Assembly (NCBI RefSeq): GCF_019139675.1
Contig: NZ_CP077077.1
Span: 62,001 to 126,000 of the forward strand
Source of the DNA: Pseudomonas maumuensis
GTDB taxonomy: Bacteria > Pseudomonadota > Gammaproteobacteria > Pseudomonadales > Pseudomonadaceae
Direction: 5' to 3'
Length of the DNA: 64,000 nt
Both the position numbers and the translations under genes were made by a program. Of this stretch, positions 55,997 through 63,738 are shown in pieces (positions within the stretch are counted from its first letter, which is position 1; each line of letters begins with the position of its first letter). Under the pieces are notes generated by a model. It was given only the letters and a program-made list of their open reading frames with translations. It had not been told where the DNA came from and made no database searches.

Positions 55997-57283
55997 ATGT
56001 CCGAACTGCGTCAAGAATGCTTGTGGGAACACCTCACCCAGCCGACCGTTGCCGCCCAGGCCCTGGCCGGCGAGCACAAGGCCGATGTCTGCGTGATCGG
56101 CGGCGGCATCACCGGCCTGTCGGCGGCTATCCATCTGCTGGAGCAGGGCAAGACGGTGATCCTGCTGGAGGCCTGGAAAATCGGCCATGGCGGCTCCGGG
56201 CGCAACGTCGGCCTGGTCAACGCCGGCACCTGGATCCGCCCCGACGACGTCGAGGCCACCCTCGGGCACAAGCAGGGTGGACGCCTGAACAAGGTCCTCG
56301 GCGAGGCCCCGGGCGAAGTGTTCGCCATGATCGAGCGCCTGGGTATCGACTGCCAGGCCCGGCACCAGGGCACGCTGCACATGGCACACAATGCCACCGG
56401 CATCGCCGACCTCGAAGCCCGCCACCAGCAGTGGACCCGGCGCGGCGCCGACGTCGAGCTGCTGACCGGCGCGCAATGCCAGGAATACTGCGGTACCGAC
56501 AAGATTTCCGCCGCGCTGCTCGACCGCCGCGCCGGCACCATCAACCCCATGGGTTACACCCAGGGCCTGGCCGCTGCCGTGACTCGGCTGGGCGGCAAGC
56601 TGTTCCAGCAGTCCACGGTCGAAGGCCTGGAGCGCGATGGCGATGCCTGGCGGGTGAAAACGGCGCGCGGCGCGGTGCGTGCCGACAAGGTGGTGATCTC
56701 CACCGGTGCCTACACCGAAGGCGATTGGAGCAACCTGCAGAAGCACTTCTTCCGCGGCTACTACTACCAGGTCGCTTCCAAGCCGTTGCACGGCGCCGCC
56801 GCCGACCAGGTCCTGCCCCATGGCCAGGGCTCGTGGGACACCCGCACCGTGCTCAGCAGCATCCGCCGCGACGAACAGGGCCGGCTGCTGCTCGGCAGCC
56901 TTGGCCGGGTCGACAACAAGCCCGCCTGGTTCGTGCGCAGCTGGGCCGACCGCATCCAGAGCCACTACTACCCGGCGTTGGGCAAGGTCGAATGGGAGAT
57001 GCACTGGACCGGCTGCATCGACTTCACTCCGGACCACCTGATGCGCCTGTTCGAACCGGCGCCGGGGCTGGTGGCGGTCACCGGCTACAACGGGCGGGGC
57101 AATACCACCGGCACGGTGATCGGCCGGGCCTTTGCGGAGTTTCTGCTCAAGGACGACCCGGACAGCCTGCCGATTCCGTTCTCGCCGATGAAGCCGGTGA
57201 GCGCGCCATCGTTGCGCACGGCGTTCTACGAGTCGGGGTTCTCGCTGTATCACGCGGGGCAGTGCCTGCGGGTGGTGCTGTAA
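55997..57283 (+). CDS. amaA: L-pipecolate oxidase AmaA (FAD-dependent)
   Basis: DAO-family flavoprotein of 428 residues that oxidises L-pipecolate to piperideine-6-carboxylate, feeding AmaB. The dinucleotide motif is GGGITG (35-40), followed by ILLEAWKIGHGGSGRNVGLV, where the Ser/Gly-rich turn contacts the flavin. The C-terminus has the second FAD contact region VTGYNGRGNTTGTVIGRA. AmaB, the next enzyme of the pathway, is encoded directly upstream, though a terminator and REP pair lie between. Confidence 0.91.
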   Translation: MSELRQECLWEHLTQPTVAAQALAGEHKADVCVIGGGITGLSAAIHLLEQGKTVILLEAWKIGHGGSGRNVGLVNAGTWIRPDDVEATLGHKQGGRLNKVLGEAPGEVFAMIERLGIDCQARHQGTLHMAHNATGIADLEARHQQWTRRGADVELLTGAQCQEYCGTDKISAALLDRRAGTINPMGYTQGLAAAVTRLGGKLFQQSTVEGLERDGDAWRVKTARGAVRADKVVISTGAYTEGDWSNLQKHFFRGYYYQVASKPLHGAAADQVLPHGQGSWDTRTVLSSIRRDEQGRLLLGSLGRVDNKPAWFVRSWADRIQSHYYPALGKVEWEMHWTGCIDFTPDHLMRLFEPAPGLVAVTGYNGRGNTTGTVIGRAFAEFLLKDDPDSLPIPFSPMKPVSAPSLRTAFYESGFSLYHAGQCLRVVL

Positions 57284-57301
57284 TTCCTGTTCCGGCCTCA
57301 T

Positions 57302-57378
57302 CGCTGGCAAGTCGCGGCGGCGAACCGCAGCTCCCGCAGGCTTTTGCACGTACCCTGTGGGAGCCGGCTTGCCGGCGA
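57302..57378. repeat. REP pair between amaA and the channel gene
   Basis: A diverged left copy (CGCTGGCAAGTCGCGGCG) and a standard right copy, in a convergent junction. Confidence 0.8.
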
Positions 57379-57406
57379 TAGGGCCCGTGCGGGCGACGAA
57401 GCTCGG

Positions 57407-58834
57407 TCATTTGTGCAACCAGCTGAGGAAGCCACCCTTCTTCACCACCGCCGGCTTCTGCAACAACAGCGACTCGCGCTTCTGCCGCCGGAACCGCTGC
57501 AGTTTGGTCAGTGCCGACTTCACATCGCCGCTTTCGGCCAGGCAACCGCGCACCTGCTCCTTGTCGATGCGATACAGCATGCAGCCACTCAAGGCGCGAA
57601 ACTCGACAGGCGAGGCCTCGTCATCCACCAGGCCCTCGAGCCCGAGCACCTCGCCGGGCCCCATGCGCCCACCCTCGATTAGCCGTTCGCCATCGCGAAC
57701 CGACGCCAGCACCACGCCGCGGCTGATCAGCAGCACATGCTCCGAGCGCTCGCCGATGTCGAGGATCACCTGGTCAGCGAGGTATTCCACCGTGGTCATG
57801 CGCTGGCTCAGAGCGTCACGCTCTTCGTTGCTCAGCGAGCGGAACACCCGCACTTCGTCCAGCAGCTCACGCTGGCGGCTGCGCACCGGGGCGCCCAGCT
57901 CGGTGTTCCAGGTCACGCCGCTGGCTTCCAGGTGGCGGTGGGCGAGGTCGAACAACTGGTTGCGCACTTCGGTCTTGCGCGACATCTCGGCGATGAAGCC
58001 GCTGGCTTCGTACTCCACTGACTCCAGTGTCGAAGCCTTCACCGTGACCTTGGGCACAGGCTTGTCCAGCAGGATGCTGGTGCCTTGCAGGGTTTTCTCC
58101 AGCGCGTCGAACACCCGTTGCGGGCGCACCTTGGCCGGCACCACCACGCTGATCGACACCCCGTGAACCTCGGCCGGGCGGCTGAAGTTGAGGATCTTGG
58201 CCTTGGCCGCCACCGAGTTGGGGATCACCGCCAGGCTGCTGTTGCCAGTGATCAGCCGGGTGGCCCGCCAGTCGATGTCGACCACCTTGCCCTCGGTGCC
58301 GTCGATCGAGATCGCGTCGCCGATCTGGTAGGGCCGCGTGGTGTTCAGCACGATGCCCGAGAACACGTCGGCCAGGGTGCTCTGCAGCGCCAGGCCGATG
58401 ACGATGGCCATGACCCCTGAGGTGGCCAGCAGCCCCTTGACCGGCAGTTGCATCACATAGGCCGCCGCAGCCACCACCGCGGCGAGGAAGATCAACGCCC
58501 CCAGCACATCCTGCAGCAGGCGCCCACCGTGGCTGCCACGGGCCACCAGCAACTGGCCGAACACCACGGTCACCGTGCGCGCGCCGAACAGCCACCAGCC
58601 TATCGCCAGCACCGTGGCCATCAGGTTGCGTGACACGTCGTCGGCCCAGGGTGGCGGTTGCAGCGGGCTCATGCCGGCCGTCAGCAACACCCCGCTGAAC
58701 AACAGGAAGATCACCAGCCGCGTGGCGATGCGCCAGACCCTGTGCTGCAGCGGGATCAACTGCCAGAGCAACAAGTCGAGGAAGATCAGCAAGGTGCCGA
58801 GCAACAGCGGGTACGACTGGATGAACGCCAGCAT
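57407..58834 (-). CDS. MscS-type mechanosensitive channel with C-terminal cNMP-binding-like domain
   Basis: 475 residues. Four to five N-terminal transmembrane segments, then the pore helix and MscS beta domain (VMAIVIGLALQSTLADVFSGIVL; GDAISIDGTEGKVVDIDWRATRL). The last 150 residues form a cyclic-nucleotide-binding-like barrel (ILDIGERSEHVLLISRGVVLASV, GPGEVLGLEGLVDDEAS), so gating may respond to a ligand such as cAMP or c-di-GMP. The start codon is uncertain: the ATG giving MLAFIQSYPL has a weak site, with a longer frame available. Confidence 0.87.
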   Translation of the reverse strand: MLAFIQSYPLLLGTLLIFLDLLLWQLIPLQHRVWRIATRLVIFLLFSGVLLTAGMSPLQPPPWADDVSRNLMATVLAIGWWLFGARTVTVVFGQLLVARGSHGGRLLQDVLGALIFLAAVVAAAAYVMQLPVKGLLATSGVMAIVIGLALQSTLADVFSGIVLNTTRPYQIGDAISIDGTEGKVVDIDWRATRLITGNSSLAVIPNSVAAKAKILNFSRPAEVHGVSISVVVPAKVRPQRVFDALEKTLQGTSILLDKPVPKVTVKASTLESVEYEASGFIAEMSRKTEVRNQLFDLAHRHLEASGVTWNTELGAPVRSRQRELLDEVRVFRSLSNEERDALSQRMTTVEYLADQVILDIGERSEHVLLISRGVVLASVRDGERLIEGGRMGPGEVLGLEGLVDDEASPVEFRALSGCMLYRIDKEQVRGCLAESGDVKSALTKLQRFRRQKRESLLLQKPAVVKKGGFLSWLHK

Positions 58835-58912
58835 GGTGGTCTCGGTGCGGGGAGGGCTGTACGTAGTAATAGAGCAGCTTGAGGTGCCAGGCAATGGGGG
58901 CAACGCCGTCCC

Positions 58913-58950
58913 TGTGGGAGCCGCGGTTCGCCGCTGCGACTTGCCGGCGA
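58913..58950. repeat. Single diverged REP element
   Basis: TGTGGGAGCCGCGGTTCGCC followed by GCTGCGACTTGCCGGCGA, combining two REP cores head to tail in the divergent region between the channel gene and the hydrolase operon. Confidence 0.7.
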
Positions 58951-59106
58951 TGAGGGCGGTGCAGCCAATGCCGCTTCATCGTTCATAAAACAGAACGCTA
59001 AAGCCAAATTTCGCTATCTACCGCCATAAAGGTCATGGTTTTAATCTTCTCCCATCAACGCGAAACACCCAACCCACTGAAGATCGAAACCCAAGGAGCA
59101 CCGGCA

Positions 59107-59736
59107 ATGAACAACTTCAAATACAACCGCCTGAACAAAGACGACGCCGCCGTACTGCTGGTCGACCATCAGGCCGGCCTGCTGTCCCTGGTCCGCGACA
59201 TCGAGCCGGACCGCTTCAAGAACAACGTGCTGGCCCTGGCTGACCTGGCCAAGTACTTCAACCTGCCGACCATCCTCACCACCAGCTTCGAGCAAGGCCC
59301 CAACGGCCCGCTGGTGCCGGAGCTCAAAGAGCTGTTCCCGGATGCCCCGTACATTGCCCGCCCCGGCCAGATCAACGCCTGGGACAACGAAGACTTCGTC
59401 AAGGCAGTGAAGGCCACCGGCAAGAAGCAGCTGATCATCGCCGGCGTGGTGACCGAAGTGTGCGTGGCCTTCCCGGCCCTGGCGGCCCTTGAAGAAGAGT
59501 TCGATGTGTTCGTGGTCACCGACGCCTCCGGCACCTTCAACGAAATGACCCGCGACGCTGCCCACGACCGCATGAGCCAGGCCGGTGCCCAGCTGATGAC
59601 CTGGTTCGGCGTGGCCTGTGAGCTGCACCGCGACTGGCGCAACGACGTCGAAGGGCTGGCGGCGCTGTTCTCCAACCACATCCCTGATTACCGCAACCTG
59701 ATCACCAGCTACAACGCCCTGACCGCCGGCAAGTAA
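59107..59736 (+). CDS. Isochorismatase-family hydrolase (YcaC-like)
   Basis: 209-residue alpha/beta hydrolase of the isochorismatase superfamily. The catalytic Asp is Asp20 in LLVDHQAGL and the nucleophile Cys119 in VVTEVCVAF, with the non-proline cis peptide (VVT) before it. Related enzymes hydrolyse amides or isochorismate; YcaC from E. coli has no proven substrate. An AAGGAG site precedes the ATG. First gene of a three-gene rightward cluster with the ABM-domain and amidohydrolase genes. Confidence 0.88.
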   Translation: MNNFKYNRLNKDDAAVLLVDHQAGLLSLVRDIEPDRFKNNVLALADLAKYFNLPTILTTSFEQGPNGPLVPELKELFPDAPYIARPGQINAWDNEDFVKAVKATGKKQLIIAGVVTEVCVAFPALAALEEEFDVFVVTDASGTFNEMTRDAAHDRMSQAGAQLMTWFGVACELHRDWRNDVEGLAALFSNHIPDYRNLITSYNALTAGK

Positions 59737-59745
59737 GCCGCCCCG

Positions 59746-59768
59746 CCAGGCACCGGCCCGGTGCCTGG
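59746..59768. other. Hairpin between the hydrolase and ABM-domain genes
   Basis: Perfect nine-base arms CCAGGCACC/GGTGCCTGG with a five-base loop, no T tract. Likely a processing or stability element inside the transcript. Confidence 0.5.
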
Positions 59769-59793
59769 CCCCACCCCTTTCAGGTACGCCGCG

Positions 59794-60345
59794 ATGAACG
59801 ACAGCACCGTGGTCACGCTGGTCATCCAGCACAAGGTCCGCGCCGAAGCCCTGGCACGCTATGAAACCTGGCTGCGCCACACCGTCGGTGTGGCCCGTCG
59901 GCAACCGGGCCATCTGGACGTCAACGTGATTCGCCCTGACGACGGTGGTCGCCAGTTCACCACCGTGGTGCGCTTTGCCGAGGCCAGCCAGTTGCAGGCC
60001 TGGGTCGACTCCACCGAGCGCCAAGCGCTGGTGGCCGAAGTGCTGCCGCTGCTGGAGGAGGGCGACCAGACCCAGGTGCATGATGATCCGGAGTTCTGGT
60101 TCACCCCAAGCGCCACAGGCGCTTCGCAGCCACCGCGTTGGAAGCAGGCTGTGCTCACTTACCTGGTGATCTGCCCGCTGACCCTGGTCATTCCGCAACT
60201 ACTGGCGCCGCTGTTTGCCCGCTATCCGCTGTTGGGTGACCAGATCACCGGCAACTTGATCACCAACCTGTTCGTCATCCTGCCCGTGGTGTTCTACATC
60301 ATGCCTTGGGTGACCCGCCGCTGTGCCGGCTGGCTGCGCCGCTGA
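59794..60345 (+). CDS. ABM-domain protein with C-terminal membrane anchor
   Basis: 183 residues. The first 100 form an antibiotic-biosynthesis-monooxygenase (ABM) barrel (VTLVIQHKVRAEALARYETW, FTTVVRFAEASQLQAWVDS, both shown in part), normally a small cofactorless oxygenase or a ligand-binding domain. Two transmembrane segments follow (about 112-132 and 148-168), so the barrel is attached to the inner membrane. The ATG giving MNDSTVVTLV is used. Substrate unknown. Confidence 0.85.
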   Translation: MNDSTVVTLVIQHKVRAEALARYETWLRHTVGVARRQPGHLDVNVIRPDDGGRQFTTVVRFAEASQLQAWVDSTERQALVAEVLPLLEEGDQTQVHDDPEFWFTPSATGASQPPRWKQAVLTYLVICPLTLVIPQLLAPLFARYPLLGDQITGNLITNLFVILPVVFYIMPWVTRRCAGWLRR

Positions 60346-60411
60346 GCGCTCGCCGTGATCCATTGCTAGCCTTCAACCGCCTGCCGATCACCCACCCGGA
60401 CGGAGAGCACC

Positions 60412-62382
60412 ATGAGCCAGGACCCTACCGACCAGAGCCGCCGCAAGTTCCTCGCCACCAGCACCGTGCTCGGTGCCGCCGGCGCCTTGTGGAGCGCATT
60501 GCCGTTCACCGATTCCGCCCATGCCGCCCTTTCAGGAGATCCCATGTCCGCCGACCTCATCTTGTTCAATGGCAAGCTGCACACCGTTGACCGCGAGAAA
60601 CCTACTGCCAGCGCCGTGGCCATCAAGGACGGCAAGTTCCTCGCCGTGGGCAGCGATGCCGAAGCCATGGCCCACAAGGGCGCCGCCACGCAGATCATCG
60701 ACCTCAAACAGCGCACCGTCATTCCAGGCCTGAACGACTCACACCTGCACCTGATCCGCGGCGGCCTGAACTACAACCTCGAATTGCGCTGGGAAGGCGT
60801 ACCGTCGCTGGCCGACGCCCTGCGCATGCTCAAGGAGCAGGCCGAGCGCACGCCGAGCCCGCAGTGGGTGCGCGTGGTCGGCGGCTGGAACGAGTTCCAG
60901 TTCGCCGAAAAGCGCATGCCCACCTTGCAAGAGATCAACCAGGCCGCGCCGGACACTCCGGTATTTCTGCTGCACCTGTACGATCGCGCCTTGCTCAACC
61001 GCGCCGCGCTCAAGGCCGTGGGCTACACCAAGGACACGCCGAATCCGCCGGGTGGCGAGATCCAGCGTGACAAGTTCGGCAACCCCACCGGCATGCTCAT
61101 CGCCCGGCCCAATGCCACGATCCTCTACGCCACCCTGGCCAAGGGACCGAAGCTGCCGCTGGAGTACCAGGTCAACTCCACCCGCCAGTTCATGCGCGAG
61201 CTCAACCGCCTCGGCCTGACCAGCGCCATCGATGCCGGCGGCGGCTACCAGAACTACCCGGACGACTACCAGGTGATCCAGGAACTCGCCGACAACGACC
61301 AGCTGACCGTGCGCATTGCCTACAACCTGTTCACCCAGAAGCCCAAGGAAGAGCTCACCGACTTCAAGAACTGGACGCAGAAGGTCAAGCCGGGCGACGG
61401 CAACGACTTCTTCCGCCACAACGGTGCCGGCGAGATGCTGGTGTTCTCCGCCGCCGACTTCGAGGACTTCCTCGAACCGCGCCCGGACCTGCCGCAGACC
61501 ATGGAGCAGGAGCTGGAGCCTGTGGTGCGCCACCTGGTCGAGCAGCGCTGGCCGTTCCGCCTGCACGCCACCTACGACGAGTCGATCTCGCGCATGCTCG
61601 ACGTGTTCGAGAAGGTCAACCGCGACATTCCGTTCAATGGCCTGCCATGGTTCTTCGACCATGCCGAGACCATCACCCCGCAAAACATCGAGCGGGTGCG
61701 GGCGCTGGGCGGGGGCATTGCGATCCAGGACCGCATGGCCTTCCAGGGTGAATACTTCGTCGATCGTTACGGCGCCAAGGCCGCCGAGCACACCCCGCCG
61801 ATCAAGCGCATGCTCGACATGGGCGTGCCGGTGGGTGCCGGGACCGACGCGACCCGGGTGTCCAGCTACAACCCGTGGACGTCGCTGTACTGGATGGTCA
61901 GCGGCAAGACCGTTGGTGGCCTGGAGCTGTACCCGGAGGGTCTGAGCCGCGAGACCGCGCTGCAACTGTTCACCCACGGCAGCGCCTGGTTCTCCAGCGA
62001 GCAGGGCAAGAAGGGGCAGATCAAGGTCGGCCAGCTGGCGGACCTGGCGGCGCTGTCGCTGGACTTCTTCAGCGTCGATGAAGAGGCGATCAAGGGTATC
62101 GAGTCGGTGCTCACTGTTGTCGACGGCAAGGTGGTGTACGGCGCCGCCGAGTTCGACAAGCTGGGCCCGGCGCAGGTGCCGGTGCTGCCCGAGTGGTCGC
62201 CGGTGGCCAAGGTGCCGGGGCACTGGCGCGCCGGGGCACCAATGGCGGCGGCGCTGCACCAGTGCGTCGGGCCGTGCGGGGTGCATGCCCACAGCCATGA
62301 GAAGGCGCGGCACTCCAGTGTGCCGGTGAGCGATTACCAGGGCTTCTGGGGCGCGCTGGGCTGTTCCTGCTTCGCGTTCTGA
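60412..62382 (+). CDS. Tat-exported amidohydrolase (YtcJ-type)
   Basis: 656-residue metal-dependent amidohydrolase (amidohydrolase_3 type) with a Tat signal: SRRKFL near residue 9, a hydrophobic stretch and cleavage after HA (AHA). The metal motif is His111-x-His113 in GLNDSHLHL. The last 40 residues form a Cys/His-rich tail (CVGPC at 618-622, HAHSH, GCSC at 650-653) not usual in the family. A second ATG at 60544, in frame and preceded by AGGAG, would give a cytoplasmic form. It follows the ABM-domain gene by 66 bases. Confidence 0.87.
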   Translation: MSQDPTDQSRRKFLATSTVLGAAGALWSALPFTDSAHAALSGDPMSADLILFNGKLHTVDREKPTASAVAIKDGKFLAVGSDAEAMAHKGAATQIIDLKQRTVIPGLNDSHLHLIRGGLNYNLELRWEGVPSLADALRMLKEQAERTPSPQWVRVVGGWNEFQFAEKRMPTLQEINQAAPDTPVFLLHLYDRALLNRAALKAVGYTKDTPNPPGGEIQRDKFGNPTGMLIARPNATILYATLAKGPKLPLEYQVNSTRQFMRELNRLGLTSAIDAGGGYQNYPDDYQVIQELADNDQLTVRIAYNLFTQKPKEELTDFKNWTQKVKPGDGNDFFRHNGAGEMLVFSAADFEDFLEPRPDLPQTMEQELEPVVRHLVEQRWPFRLHATYDESISRMLDVFEKVNRDIPFNGLPWFFDHAETITPQNIERVRALGGGIAIQDRMAFQGEYFVDRYGAKAAEHTPPIKRMLDMGVPVGAGTDATRVSSYNPWTSLYWMVSGKTVGGLELYPEGLSRETALQLFTHGSAWFSSEQGKKGQIKVGQLADLAALSLDFFSVDEEAIKGIESVLTVVDGKVVYGAAEFDKLGPAQVPVLPEWSPVAKVPGHWRAGAPMAAALHQCVGPCGVHAHSHEKARHSSVPVSDYQGFWGALGCSCFAF

Positions 62383-62390
62383 GTGGGCCA

Positions 62391-62409
62391 GGGGCTGCAA
62401 CGCAGCCCC
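62391..62409. other. Hairpin between convergent amidohydrolase and LysR genes
   Basis: Perfect GGGGCTGC/GCAGCCCC stem with an AAC loop, no T tract on either strand, just after the amidohydrolase stop and six bases from the LysR stop codon. A shared weak terminator. Confidence 0.5.
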
Positions 62410-62414
62410 AGTAT

Positions 62415-63326
62415 CTAAGCCATGTCGCTGATGGCGAATTCTTCCGCCAGATGATCGATCAACGACCGCACCGACGGCAGCAACCCGCGCCGCGACGGGA
62501 AGATCGCATGCACGATGCCGCAACGCGGGTGCCAGTCCGGCAGAATCTCCACCAGGCGCCCCGCCGCCAGATCCTCGCGCACCGCCACCCTTGGCAGGTG
62601 CGCGATCCCCACGCCCGCCACCACGAAGTGTCGCAAGGCAAACAGATCATCGGTGACCATTCGCGGCGTGTGCGGGATCACCAAGCTGCGGCTCATGTCC
62701 TCGCCTTGGAACAGCTCCCACTGGTACTCACGCTGGGCGCTGCCCCAATGGACGCTGGGCAGCTCACTGAGCTGCTGCGGGTCGAAACCTTCGGCCAGCC
62801 GTTCGAGAAACGACGGATGCCCGACCAGGCACTGGGTGCTGTTGCTCAGCACCTTCATCACCATGTCGGTGTTCTCCAGCGGCGGGAAGCGCACCCGCAG
62901 CGCCACGTCGAAGCCCTCGTGCAGCAGGTCGACGCGCCGGTTGGTGCTCTCGATGAACAGCTCCACCTGCGGGTACTTGAGCATGTAGCGGGTGAGCATC
63001 GGCCCGACCCAGGAGTTGAGCAGGGTGGTCGGGCAACTGATGCGCACCAGCCCACGCGGCTCGCTGCGGTTGCGCTCAATGATCTCGGCGGCGCCCTCGG
63101 CCTCGACGCGCATGGCCAGGCAGCGGTTGTAGTAGGCCTGGCCGATCTCGGTCAGCGAGCAATGCCGGCTGGTGCGGTGCAGCAGGCGCACGCCGAGGCG
63201 CTCCTCGAGGTCGGCGATGCGCCGGCTGAGCTTGGACTTGGGCATGTCCAGCGCCCGCCCGGCCGGGGCGAAGCCACCGTGCTCGACCACCTGGGTGAAG
63301 TAGTAGAGGGAGTTGAGGTCTTCCAA
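62415..63326 (-). CDS. LysR-type regulator with TTG start
   Basis: 303-residue regulator: helix-turn-helix around DMPKSKLSRRIADLEERLG (about 30-50) and a typical effector domain (RVRFPPLENTDMVMKVL). No ATG fits; TTG at 63326 follows a GGAG at the right distance and gives LEDLNSLYYFTQVV, matching LysR N-termini. Convergent with the amidohydrolase cluster, which it may or may not control. The DNA upstream is the REP-derived repeat region. Confidence 0.88.
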   Translation of the reverse strand: MEDLNSLYYFTQVVEHGGFAPAGRALDMPKSKLSRRIADLEERLGVRLLHRTSRHCSLTEIGQAYYNRCLAMRVEAEGAAEIIERNRSEPRGLVRISCPTTLLNSWVGPMLTRYMLKYPQVELFIESTNRRVDLLHEGFDVALRVRFPPLENTDMVMKVLSNSTQCLVGHPSFLERLAEGFDPQQLSELPSVHWGSAQREYQWELFQGEDMSRSLVIPHTPRMVTDDLFALRHFVVAGVGIAHLPRVAVREDLAAGRLVEILPDWHPRCGIVHAIFPSRRGLLPSVRSLIDHLAEEFAISDMA

Positions 63327-63410
63327 GGGGCGATCTCCACAGCGCGCCGGGGTAGTGGGGCGCAGTCTACCGGGTGGTGGGGCTGGAGGGCAGGGCGACA
63401 GCTTTGTGGC

Positions 63411-63482
63411 GCCTATGAGATCGAGCGCCGCCCGCGCGGCGCATCGCTGGCAAGCCAGCTCCCACATCTGTTTCGGGCCAGT
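63411..63482. repeat. Composite REP repeat, partial copy (forward)
   Basis: Same unit as 46874-46991 in forward orientation, truncated after TTTCGGGCCAGT. Stem variant CTGGCAAGCCAG. Forms the left arm of the 63-base inverted repeat. Confidence 0.88.
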
Positions 63483-63668
63483 GAGTCCTGTGAAGGTACC
63501 GCTGTCCGCCTTGGCGCATGTCTTGAGACAGGTGGGAGGCCAGTTGTGCTCACGCTGAAACCGCGTTGTACCAACAAGGCGTACAGCCGCGGCGGTGCAG
63601 GCATAACTGGCCCGAAACAGATGTGGGAGCTGGCTTGCCAGCGATGCGCCGCGCGGGCGGCGCTCGAT
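63420..63668. repeat. Perfect 63-bp inverted repeat
   Basis: Bases 63420-63482 are the exact reverse complement of 63606-63668, separated by 123 bases. Each arm contains the REP core in its CTGGC/GCCAG form plus a CGCCGCCCGCGCGGCG palindrome. The region between the LysR start and the last gene (63327-63738) contains this structure and no gene. Confidence 0.93.
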
Positions 63669-63679
63669 TTCATAAGCGC
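63562..63679. repeat. Composite REP repeat, full copy (reverse)
   Basis: Reverse-strand copy of the 118-base unit at 46874, sharing CGCTTATGAAATCGAGC-like ends, the GCTGTACGCCTTGTT segment and the central REP. Right arm of the inverted repeat. Confidence 0.87.
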
Positions 63680-63738
63680 TGCAAGGCGTGCGGCGTACCC
63701 CTGGTAGCCTTTACCCAATCCCTTGCATGGCATGTCGC

